Assembly: GCA_963698255.1 (NCBI GenBank)
Contig: CAVOQD010000037.1
Location: 654,115 to 718,114 of the forward strand
DNA length: 64,000 nucleotides
Source: JAWKOK01 sp963698255
GTDB taxonomy: Bacteria > Chloroflexota > Anaerolineae > Caldilineales > Caldilineaceae
Reading direction: 5' to 3'
Below the pieces are notes generated by a model. The model did not search any database. It was not told where the DNA came from and was given only the letters and a program-made list of their open reading frames with translations. Numbering within the stretch: the first letter of the stretch is position 1; the number at the start of each line of letters is the position of its first letter. The position numbers were made by a program, and so were the translations under genes. Shown in pieces: positions 29,483 through 37,538 of this stretch.

Positions 29483-30254
29483 ATGTCTGTACTAAACCAA
29501 TTTGATCTCTCCGGCAAGACCGCGTTGGTGACCGGCTGCAAGCGGGGCATCGGCAAGGCCATGGCCATCGGGCTGGCGGAGGCCGGCGCCGACATCATCG
29601 GCGTCAGCGCCACGCTGGAATCGACGGGCAGCGATGTCGAGCAGGCCGTGACCGCGCTGGGCCGTTCGTTCAAGGGCTATGCCTGTGACTTTGCCGACCG
29701 TGACGCGCTCTACGCCTTCATCGCCCAGGTCAAGGCCGATTTCCCGGTGGTCGACATTCTGGTCAACAACGCGGGCACCATCAAACGCAATCCGGCGGCC
29801 GAGCATTCCGACGAATACTGGGACCAGGTCATCGACGTCAATCTGAGCGCGCAGTTCATTCTCAGCCGCGAGTTCGGCAAGGAGATGGTGGCGCGAGGCG
29901 CGGGCAAGGTCATCTTCACGGCCTCGCTGCTGACCTTCCAGGGCGGCATCACGGTGCCGGGCTATGCGGCCAGCAAGGGCGGCGTCGGCCAGTTGACCAA
30001 GGCGCTGGCCAACGAGTGGGCCGGCAAGGGCGTGCAGGTCAACGCCATCGCGCCGGGCTACATCCGCACCGACAACACCCAGGCGCTGCAGGACAATCCC
30101 GGAACGCAGCAAGGCGATCCTCGAGCGCATCCCGGCCGGCCGCTGGGGCGATCCCGCCGACTTCAAGGGGCCGGTCGTCTTCCTGGCCTCGCCCGCGTCG
30201 GACTACGTCAGTGGCGAGATCCTGGTCGTGGACGGCGGCTGGATGGGACGCTAG
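29483..30254 (+). CDS. kduD: SDR oxidoreductase, 2-dehydro-3-deoxy-D-gluconate 5-dehydrogenase type (frame broken near 30100)
   Basis: About 257 residues. NAD-binding TGCKRGIGKAMAIGLAEAGADI (residues 17-38), LVNNAGTIKRNPAAEH, the catalytic YAASKGG (Tyr/Lys) and AIAPGYIRTDNT. An extra C in the CCC at 30098-30100 breaks the frame; removing it gives ERSKAILERIPAGRWGDPADF and the normal end LVVDGGWMGR with a stop at 30254. The pattern DLSGKTALVTGCKRGIG and the GTIKRNPAAEHSDEYWD segment are typical of KduD. It would interconvert diketo- and keto-deoxy-gluconate in uronic acid breakdown, feeding the KDG kinase and KDPG aldolase encoded 1.7 kb downstream. Confidence 0.84.
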
Positions 30255-30258
30255 CTGC

Positions 30259-30332
30259 TGTAGCACGACATTTTTGTCGTAGCAACCAAGCTCGGCCGGC
30301 ACACGAAGCTACGACATGAATGTCGTGCTACA
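30259..30332. repeat. Inverted repeat, CGACATnnATGTCG family
   Basis: Two 25-bp arms (30259-30283 and 30308-30332) with two mismatches and a 24-base spacer. Each arm itself contains the CGACAT...ATGTCG or CGACAT...TTGTCG half-palindrome. Same family as 26606-26657. Sits between the convergent kduD and aminotransferase genes, so it may help termination on both sides. Confidence 0.8.
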
Positions 30333-30347
30333 AGGCACGACCACCGC

Positions 30348-31605
30348 TCAGTATTTGGCGATCACCCGCTCCAGCGCATCCAACCCGCGTTCCAAAGTCG
30401 CCATATCCGGGTCCGAAGCTGATGCGGCTGTAGTTGCCGTAGCGACCGAAGGCGCGGCGCTGCTCGGGGTTCACATCGAAGAAGATGCCGGGCACGGTGA
30501 TCACCTTCTCCGGCAGACCTTCCTTGAAGAAGGCGAGTCCGTCGTTGAGCGGTTCGGGCAGTTGCGACAGATTGGCCCAGACGTAGAAGGTCCCGCCCGG
30601 CTCGGCGTCGGCGCTGATGCCCATGGCGCGCAGACGTTGCAACATATAGTCGCGTTTCTGGCGGAAACAGACCTGAATGGCGGCCGTCTCCTGATAGACG
30701 TGCTCGGGCTCCAGCAGATCAAGCACCTGGGCCTGGAACGGGTGATTGGGCCCGCCGTCCAGGAACGAGCCGGCGCTGGCAATGGCATTGATCACGTCCT
30801 CCGGTCCCAGCGTCCAACTGATGCGCCAGCCGGGATAGCGCCAGTTTTTGGTCAACCCGTCGACCAGGATCACCGGATCGGTGTTGACATCCTCCACATA
30901 GGCCGCGGCCGAGACCATCTTGGGCGGATGGCCGCCCGGATGGCCGGTGTAGATGTAGTGGGAATAGAACTCGTCGAGGATGAGCGAGCAGTTCAGCTCG
31001 CGCACCATCTGCACCCACAGGCGCAGCCGCTCCCCCTCGACCAACTGGCCGGTGGGATTGCACGGATTGCTGACCAGCAGCGCCTGCAATCCCCGCCCCT
31101 GGATCTCCTTGCGCAGGTGGGCCAGCGAAACCTGATAGCCTTCCTCCGGGTCAAGCAGAATGGGAATCGGGATGAAGGCCTTGAAGACGCTGAGCAACTC
31201 TTCATAGGCGGTGTAGTCGGGCAGAAAATGGCCCATGTTGATGTTGCCCAGGGCCGCGGCCAGCCGGGTCAGCGCCACGCGGCCGCCGCCGGCGATGCTC
31301 ACGTTGCGATAGGTATACTGGGATTGCTTGTCCTGGCGATAGAGCGCGTTGTAGAGATCGGCCACCTTCTGGCGCAGAGCCACCTCGCCGGTGATGGGGC
31401 TGTATTCCTGCGCGCTCGGATCGATGACGATGGTGTCGATGCGCGGCGGCGCGCCCGGCAGATCGCCCGTTTCCGGCATGCCCTGGCCCAGGTTGGCCCA
31501 CTCCGGGTCGCCGTACTGGAAGCCCTGCTGAGTGGCACGGTGCATCACATAGATGACGCCGGTTCGTGGTACACGACGAAAGCCGGGGATGGATGGATTG
31601 GACAT
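30348..31605 (-). CDS. PLP-dependent class I/II aminotransferase (frame broken near 30410)
   Basis: About 419 residues. PLP-fold segments: SPITGEVALRQKVADLYNALY, LLVSNPCNPTGQLVEGERL, LILDEFYSHYIY and the Schiff-base lysine in VDGLTKNWRYPGWRISW. After SRISFGP a one-base shift leads to DMATLERGLDALERVIAKY and a stop at 30348, the usual ending; without it a 25-residue nonsense tail forms to 30328. Substrate unclear, in the broad aspartate/alanine aminotransferase group. It faces the KduD gene. The saccharopine-dehydrogenase-like gene nearby also points to amino-acid handling. Confidence 0.87.
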
Positions 31606-31988
31606 GGGAAAGGCCTCTCAATCGTCAGAAAACGCTCAGGTTGTTGGCAAAGTTGATCGCTGCCTTCGCCTCACCCTGACTCCGCTTGCGTTCGCAAGCT
31701 ACGCGTCGCTTTCGGACGCAAGGTCAGGGTGAGGCGGCGCACACAGCAAACGATATCAAACATCTTCATGCAGATAACCGATATCGTGCCACCAAGACGC
31801 AACTGACGCAACTTCAACCAGTCAGAGCAACCGAATCGACGCCATACCCATCTGCGCTTCATCAGCGTCCATCTGCGGTTGCTCTCCCCATCTTCATCTC
31901 TTTGACCGTAGGCCGCGTTCTAATCGCGATTGTTGTATAATTGAATCATCTGGTAATTCAAACCCTAATTGCACAGAACGGGAGAAAA
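31606..31988. repeat. Divergent intergenic region with 14-bp-stem hairpin
   Basis: 383 bp between the aminotransferase (minus) and KDPG aldolase (plus). At 31667-31736, CGCCTCACCCTGAC pairs perfectly with GTCAGGGTGAGGCG. The loop holds a second small hairpin (CTTGCG/CGCAAG). No T-run, so I call it a repeat element rather than a terminator. GGAG at 31981-31984 serves the ATG at 31989. Confidence 0.65.
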
Positions 31989-32636
31989 ATGATGGGAACA
32001 ATTCTAGACAAGATCGGCGAACTGGGCGTTGTGCCGGTCATCGCCATTGAAAACGCAGCGGACGCGCCCCAACTGGGCCGTGCGCTGCTGGCCGGCGGCC
32101 TGCCCTGCGCAGAGATCACCTTTCGCACCGCGGCCGCGCCCGAAGCCATCAGGCTGATGACGGCCGAGTGCCCGGACGTCATGGTCGGCGCCGGCACGGT
32201 GATGACCGTGGCCCAGGCCGAACAGGCCGCCGAGGCCGGCGTCAAGTTTGTCGTCACCCCCGGCTTCGACGCCGACGTGGTCGACTGGTGTATCGCCAAC
32301 AACATGCCGATCACGCCCGGCGTGCTCACGCCCACCGAGATCAACATGGCGCTCAAGAAAGGGCTGAACATCGTCAAGTTCTTCCCGGCCGAGGCCGGCG
32401 GCGGCGTCAAGGCGCTCAAAGCCATCGCCGCGCCCTATGTCGGCGTCAAGTTCATCCCCACCGGCGGCATCAGCGCGGCCAACCTGTCCGACTACCTGAG
32501 CCAGCCGTTTGTGCATGCCTGTGGCGGCAGTTGGATGGTGGCGAAGAAGCTGATCTCCGACGGACAGTTTGACAAGATCACAGAAATGGCCGCCGAAGCA
32601 GTGGCGTTGGCCAAACAGATTCGACAAGGAGCATAA
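31989..32636 (+). CDS. eda: KDPG/KHG aldolase
   Basis: 215 residues from the ATG at 31989 with GGAG five bases before; an earlier in-frame start at 31941 has no ribosome binding site. Splits 2-keto-3-deoxy-6-phosphogluconate to pyruvate and glyceraldehyde 3-phosphate. Landmarks: VVPVIAIENA, CAEITFRTAAAPEAI (catalytic Glu), VGAGTVMTVAQAEQA, FVVTPGFDADVV, the Schiff-base lysine in NIVKFFPAEAGGG, and FIPTGGISAANL. Full length (family about 210). Only two bases separate it from the kinase gene, so they form an operon and together perform the lower Entner-Doudoroff steps from KDG. Confidence 0.94.
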   Translation: MMGTILDKIGELGVVPVIAIENAADAPQLGRALLAGGLPCAEITFRTAAAPEAIRLMTAECPDVMVGAGTVMTVAQAEQAAEAGVKFVVTPGFDADVVDWCIANNMPITPGVLTPTEINMALKKGLNIVKFFPAEAGGGVKALKAIAAPYVGVKFIPTGGISAANLSDYLSQPFVHACGGSWMVAKKLISDGQFDKITEMAAEAVALAKQIRQGA

Positions 32637-32638
32637 CC

Positions 32639-33685
32639 ATGGCCGGTAGAATTGTCACCCTGGGCGAAATCATGCTGCGTCTGAAGCCGCCCGAAATGGA
32701 ACGTTTTTTCCAGTCGTCGGTGCTGGAAGCCACCTTTGGCGGCGGCGAGGGCAACGTCGCCATCTCGCTGGCCATCTTCGGCAAGGAGGTCTCCTTCGTC
32801 ACCGCATTGCCCAAGAACCCCATCGCCGACGCCTGTGTGCGTTTCCTGCGCGGCTATGGCGTGGACACCTCCTTCATCTCGCGCAAGGGCGAGCGCATCG
32901 GCATCTACTTCATGGAGGGCGGGGCCAACCAGAAGGGCTCGGCCGTGGTCTACGACCGCGCCCATTCGTCCATCTCCACGGCCACCGTCGATGACTTCGA
33001 CTGGGACGCCATCTTCGACGGGGCCGAATGGTTCCACATCACCGGCATCACCCCGGCGCTGGGCCAGGACGCGGCCGATCTTTCGCTGAAGGCCGCCAAA
33101 ATGGCCAAGGAGAAGGGTCTCACCGTCTCGTGTGACTACAACTTCCGCAGCAAGCTGTGGAAGTACGGCAAGAGCGCGCCCGAGGTCATGACCGAGTTGG
33201 TCAAATATGTCGATGTGGGCATTGCCAACGAAGAGGACTGCCAGCGTTCGCTGGGCGTGAGCCTGGAAGAGGGCGATTGGGAACATGCCGTCGGCTCGGG
33301 CGAGCTGGACACGGCCCGCTACGAGGCGCTGGCCAAGAAGATGTTCGAGACCTTCCCCAACCTGAAATACCAGACCATCACGCTGCGCGAGAGCTACAGC
33401 GCCTCCCACAACGGCTGGTCGGCCTGTCTCTACAACGGCAGCGACTTCTACCTGAGCAAGCGCTACGACATCACCCACATCGTCGACCGCGTCGGCGGCG
33501 GCGACTCGTTTGCCGCCGGGCTGATCTACGGCCTGACCAGCGGCATGGCCGACGAGGATGCGCTCAACTTCGCGGTGGCCGCCTCCTGTCTCAAGCACTC
33601 GATCCCGGGCGATGTCAACCTGACCACCCTGGCCGAGGCCAAGAAGTTGATGGGCGGCGATGCGTCGGGGCGTGTGCAGCGCTAG
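32639..33685 (+). CDS. kdgK: PfkB-family 2-keto-3-deoxygluconate kinase
   Basis: 348 residues. Ribokinase/PfkB fold: N-terminal substrate motif TLGEIMLRL and FGGGEGNVAISLAIFG, CDYNFRSKLW in the middle, and the C-terminal ATP/anion-hole signature DRVGGGDSFAAGLIYGL with the catalytic Asp. It phosphorylates KDG to KDPG for the aldolase encoded immediately upstream. The family also contains fructose and tagatose kinases, but the operon partner and the KduD gene nearby favour KDG. Intact in one frame. Confidence 0.9.
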   Translation: MAGRIVTLGEIMLRLKPPEMERFFQSSVLEATFGGGEGNVAISLAIFGKEVSFVTALPKNPIADACVRFLRGYGVDTSFISRKGERIGIYFMEGGANQKGSAVVYDRAHSSISTATVDDFDWDAIFDGAEWFHITGITPALGQDAADLSLKAAKMAKEKGLTVSCDYNFRSKLWKYGKSAPEVMTELVKYVDVGIANEEDCQRSLGVSLEEGDWEHAVGSGELDTARYEALAKKMFETFPNLKYQTITLRESYSASHNGWSACLYNGSDFYLSKRYDITHIVDRVGGGDSFAAGLIYGLTSGMADEDALNFAVAASCLKHSIPGDVNLTTLAEAKKLMGGDASGRVQR

Positions 33686-33831
33686 GTGGTGAAAAAAGAG
33701 TCTGCCACAGATGAACGCAGATGTGGCTTTGATTTTCACAGATAGGTTTGCGATTTCTCTGTGATTGGGGGAATTGCAAACCTGTCTGCATGTCTAACGC
33801 AAGTCCCCGGCACTCACCACGCCGACTGTCT

Positions 33832-36192
33832 TCACTCAATTCCAGACCGCCACAATTCCACTGTGTCGCCATTCTCCCCTGCCAGCCGCTCGCCGCTGTC
33901 GGGCCGGTAGAGACCCACAATTAGCCGATACGGGCCGGCCGCCGCGTCCTCGGGCACGGTCAACCGATAGACATCCTCGACCAGATCGCCTGATTGCCAC
34001 GCCGACGTGGGATAGAATGCGCCCCCCGGCGGCTGATCCTGCTGGGCAACGGGCGTGCCGTCCGCATCGACCAGATGCAGGAATGCGGTGTAGTCGGCGT
34101 TCACATCACCGGTAGTTCGCCAGACCAGCCGTACACTTAGTTCGTCACCTGCTTGCAGCGTCTCGGACAGCGAATCCATGCCCACCAACTCAATCGGTTC
34201 ATCCCAAACAGCGTTGATCGGCTGCTTCGGCAGCGTCACCGGCGGACCGGAATCGAACCAGGCAACGGGCTGTGGATCGGTCAACGGCCTGACCTCTCCG
34301 CCACCCGCAAGGGGCAGATCATAGACCGACACTTCCAGTCGATAGCGACCGGGCGCCAGATCCGCGGGCAGGTCCAGCGTCTTGAAGTCCGGCACCGATT
34401 GGTCGAAGATCAGGCTTGGCGGAATGATGCCGTTGGCCGGGGGACCGTCGGCCTGCGCCATGCGGCTGCCGTCTTCGGCCACCAGTTGTACAGAGGTGTT
34501 GAGCTGGCCGTCGACCGCTTGCGTGCTCTGCCAGAGCAGCGTGACCGGCAATGGCTTGCCCGCCGCCAGTTGGTCCGTCTCCAGCCCGACCAGCGACAAC
34601 GGTCCAAACGCGATCGGTTCAGACAGTGTCTGCGTCTCCGATAACGGCGGCTGTTCCCGCCAGCCGTCAGCCAGCAAAGCCAGCACGCCGCGCTCTTCGA
34701 AGGCCACATCGAACTGCTCCAGCACCGTGCGCGTGAAATCCGGCTCGTAGCGGGTGGCCAGACGAAAGCTGTCAGTGATGAACCAGGTGCGTTGCCCATC
34801 CTTGAGGATATCAACAAGCTGCGCATTCTCGTTGAGCAATTCTGCGCCTGACCAGCGGTCCACCGACGTGCCGCTTTCGTCGACGATAACAAACTCTTCG
34901 TAGCCTCGTTGGATGGCGTAGTAGTCGCACGGACCCAGCGCCAGTGCACAGGCCGGCGGCTGGGGCGAGAGGAAACGGTCGCCCTCCTGACGGTGCTCGG
35001 CCACATAGTCAAGCACGCGGTCGTAGCCCTCGGTCTGCTGGGCCAGCGTCTGCAAAGCGCCGGGCCAGAGCAGCAGCGCCAGCAGCGCGCCGGCGGCAAC
35101 GGTTGCGATCCAGCGCCATTGACGGCCGGAGAGCAGCCGATCGATGGTCCAGACCAGCCCGGCCGCGCCGACCAGCAGCCAGAACGATTGGACCAGCAAC
35201 AGATAGCGGGCGTCGCGCCAGGAGGTGCCGACCAGGGCCAGCAGCACCACGAAGACAAAAGTGAAGAGCAACGCAAAGTAGAGCGATGCCTGATGGAATC
35301 GGCTGATCGCACTCAGCCGCCAGTGAACCGGCTTGATCGCGATCAGGGCAACGATCACGGCGACCAGGGCGAAGATGGTCCAGGCCAGCCGTTGCGGCCC
35401 GGCGATCAGCGTGCCGTAGACACGCCACGCCCCGATCACGTCGAAGATCAGGCCGACGTAGGGACGCGTCGATTGGATGGTCTCGAAGTAGCCCGGCTGG
35501 CCGAGGATCTCGATGGCGTAGCGCAGACCGATGGCTCCGACGCAGACCATGTTGCAGATCAACACGGCCGGGCGCAGCAGATAGCGCCATCCACGCCAGA
35601 GCAGCATGGCCATTAGGATCGGCGGATAGAGCAGCAGCGTCTCTTCCTGCGAGTAGAGGGCGAGTATGAAGAAAGCGGCGAATGCGGCCAGCCGGCGCCG
35701 CTCGGCCCGTTTGTCGTGGCTGCGCATGGCGACGAATGCAGTCCAGACCGCCAGCAGGCTGAAGAACTGAAGCTGTGAATAGAAGCGGGCCCGTCCGCTC
35801 CAAATGATGGCTTCGGGCAGCAGAGCCAGCCCCAGCGCGGCCAGCAGACCGACCCGGGCATTCCATTCGCTGCGGCCGATGAAAAAGGTCGCCAGGATCG
35901 TGGCCAGCCCGAAGAAGAGGCTGACCAGTCGCCCGTTGACGTAGCTGAAACCGAATACGCTCAGGACCGCGGCCTCGATGTACGAGTTGAGCAGGCCGCG
36001 GGTGTAGAGCACGCCGCTGGGCATACGCGGCACACCCAGTTCTTGCACACGCGTGGCCGCCCACAGGGTCGTGAATTCGTCGACGTAGAGGCTGATCTCG
36101 TGGATGTAGCGCCAGCGCAGCCAGAAGGCGATGGCCAAGATGGCTGCTAACAGGATGCCGCTGACGATTGCCCACGTTCGTTGCGTCTTCAT
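33832..36192 (-). CDS. GT39/PMT-like membrane glycosyltransferase with extended C-terminal extracellular part
   Basis: 786 residues from ATG 36192 (MKTQRTWAIV); a longer start at 36237 lies in a repeat. First helix at 8-25, then the loop motif YVDEFTTL whose Asp-Glu is the catalytic/metal pair in GT-C enzymes, then about ten further helices to about residue 390. The C-terminal 380 residues are outside the membrane and contain two similar beta-sandwich-like segments (PIAFGPLSLVGLETDQLAAGKPLPVTLLW and PIELVGMDSLSETLQAGDELSVRLVW). These enzymes use polyprenyl-phosphate sugars to glycosylate proteins or glycans. Intact frame. Its own upstream region is full of repeats. Confidence 0.85.
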   Translation of the reverse strand: MKTQRTWAIVSGILLAAILAIAFWLRWRYIHEISLYVDEFTTLWAATRVQELGVPRMPSGVLYTRGLLNSYIEAAVLSVFGFSYVNGRLVSLFFGLATILATFFIGRSEWNARVGLLAALGLALLPEAIIWSGRARFYSQLQFFSLLAVWTAFVAMRSHDKRAERRRLAAFAAFFILALYSQEETLLLYPPILMAMLLWRGWRYLLRPAVLICNMVCVGAIGLRYAIEILGQPGYFETIQSTRPYVGLIFDVIGAWRVYGTLIAGPQRLAWTIFALVAVIVALIAIKPVHWRLSAISRFHQASLYFALLFTFVFVVLLALVGTSWRDARYLLLVQSFWLLVGAAGLVWTIDRLLSGRQWRWIATVAAGALLALLLWPGALQTLAQQTEGYDRVLDYVAEHRQEGDRFLSPQPPACALALGPCDYYAIQRGYEEFVIVDESGTSVDRWSGAELLNENAQLVDILKDGQRTWFITDSFRLATRYEPDFTRTVLEQFDVAFEERGVLALLADGWREQPPLSETQTLSEPIAFGPLSLVGLETDQLAAGKPLPVTLLWQSTQAVDGQLNTSVQLVAEDGSRMAQADGPPANGIIPPSLIFDQSVPDFKTLDLPADLAPGRYRLEVSVYDLPLAGGGEVRPLTDPQPVAWFDSGPPVTLPKQPINAVWDEPIELVGMDSLSETLQAGDELSVRLVWRTTGDVNADYTAFLHLVDADGTPVAQQDQPPGGAFYPTSAWQSGDLVEDVYRLTVPEDAAAGPYRLIVGLYRPDSGERLAGENGDTVELWRSGIE

Positions 36193-36294
36193 GCGGATTG
36201 TCGCGAAAGGAGGGAGAAGTGAGCCACAGATGGACACAGATGAACACAGATAACGTCAGAAGGGTGGCCGAACGCAGATGACCACAGCTTGCAG

Positions 36295-36351
36295 GTCACG
36301 CTGGTAGCGTGACACTCGGGTTCGCGAGACCAGTCACGCTGGTAGCGTGAC
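36295..36351. repeat. Two direct copies of a 19-bp palindrome
   Basis: GTCACGCTGGTAGCGTGAC at 36295-36313 and 36333-36351, each self-complementary around GGTA. Just upstream, 36221-36288, are ACAGATG/CGCAGATG words of another dispersed repeat. They lie between tsaD (minus) and the GT39 gene (minus). Confidence 0.85.
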
Positions 36352-36409
36352 CTACATCTATTTCCTCTCTGCACCCTCCGTGCCATCTCCGTACCTCTGT
36401 GGTGCACCA

Positions 36410-37537
36410 TTATTTTGCCGAGAGCGGCAGATTGGCATGAACGTCCAGCCCAAGACCGTCGCCTTCGATGGCTCCCTGCCCGTGGCGATAGTAGGCGGCC
36501 GCGCCGATCATGGCGGCGTTGTCGGTGCAGAGGGCCAGCGGCGGGATGTGCAACGGCAAACCCATGGCAGAAAAACGCTCGACCGCTGCCGCGCGCAGGG
36601 CGGCATTGGCACTGACGCCGCCGCAGATGCAGACTTGCTTCACGCCGTGCTCGCTGGCGGCGTCAGCCGTCTTGTTGACCAACACGTCGACGACCGATTC
36701 CTGAAAGGCCGCGGCAATGTCGGCGGCGGTCTCAGGCGCGGTGGGCTCGACGCCGCCGGTCTCCAACTGGCGCACCAAATTGAGCACCGCGGTCTTGAGG
36801 CCGGAGAAACTGAAGTTGAAGCGATGCTCTGACTGCTTGGTCAGCGGGCGGGGCAAGGGAAAACGTGTCGTATCGCCGTTCACCGCCGCCGCTTGGATGG
36901 CCGGTCCGCCGGGAAAGCCCAGCTCCAGCAGCCGCGCCACCTTGTCAAAGGCCTCGCCCGCGGCGTCGTCCAGCGTGCCGCCGAGATGTTCGTACTGGCC
37001 ATGGCCGCGCATGAGCACCAACTCGGTATGGCCGCCGGAGACGATCAGCACCAGGACGGGAAAAACGTCGCCTGGCGCTGTGTCGCCTTGCTCGACATTC
37101 CCTTGCTTGGCGCTGCCGGTGTTGATGCCATCGCCGAGTTCCAGCCAATTGCTGTAGACATGGCCTTCCAGATGGTTGACGCCCAGCAGCGGCAGGCCAC
37201 TGGCAAAGCTCAGCCCCTTGGCCGCGTTGACGCCCACCAGCAGACTGCCGGCCAGCCCCGGCCCATGGGTGACGGCGATGGCATCCAGCGATGAGAGCGT
37301 TTCGATCCCGGCCTCAGCCAGCGCCTGCTCGATGACCGGCTGGATGGCCAACACATGCTGGCGGCTGGCCACCTCGGGGAAGACGCCGCCAAAGCGCCGG
37401 TGCAGGTCGATCTGGGTGGCCACCACGTTGCTCAGAACGGTGCGGCCATTTTCGATCACCGCGGCCGCGGTTTCATCGCAACTGGTCTCGATGGCGAGGA
37501 TACGGGTAGGGCGGATTGATGTCTGTGAATCGCTCAT
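36410..37537 (-). CDS. tsaD: tRNA N6-adenosine threonylcarbamoyltransferase
   Basis: 375 residues from ATG 37537. Kae1/TsaD family: ILAIETSCDETAAAV, FPEVASRQHV, the metal-binding HLEGH (His pair) after LLGVN, LIVSGGHTELVLM, DDAAGEAFDKVARLL and the C-terminal CGGVSANAALR with CTDNAAMIGAAAYYR. Transfers the threonylcarbamoyl group to A37 of ANN-decoding tRNAs, with TsaB/TsaE elsewhere in the genome. A short insert (GSAKQGNVEQGDTAPGD) precedes the VLVLIVSGGH strand. The ATG begins one base after the stop of the DNA methyltransferase, so translation of the two is probably coupled. Confidence 0.95.
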   Translation of the reverse strand: MSDSQTSIRPTRILAIETSCDETAAAVIENGRTVLSNVVATQIDLHRRFGGVFPEVASRQHVLAIQPVIEQALAEAGIETLSSLDAIAVTHGPGLAGSLLVGVNAAKGLSFASGLPLLGVNHLEGHVYSNWLELGDGINTGSAKQGNVEQGDTAPGDVFPVLVLIVSGGHTELVLMRGHGQYEHLGGTLDDAAGEAFDKVARLLELGFPGGPAIQAAAVNGDTTRFPLPRPLTKQSEHRFNFSFSGLKTAVLNLVRQLETGGVEPTAPETAADIAAAFQESVVDVLVNKTADAASEHGVKQVCICGGVSANAALRAAAVERFSAMGLPLHIPPLALCTDNAAMIGAAAYYRHGQGAIEGDGLGLDVHANLPLSAK

Positions 37538-37538
37538 T

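Noticed and set aside
30316..31656. Long plus-strand frame opposite the aminotransferase
   Set aside because: Antisense shadow of a clear PLP aminotransferase; composition and lack of family motifs.
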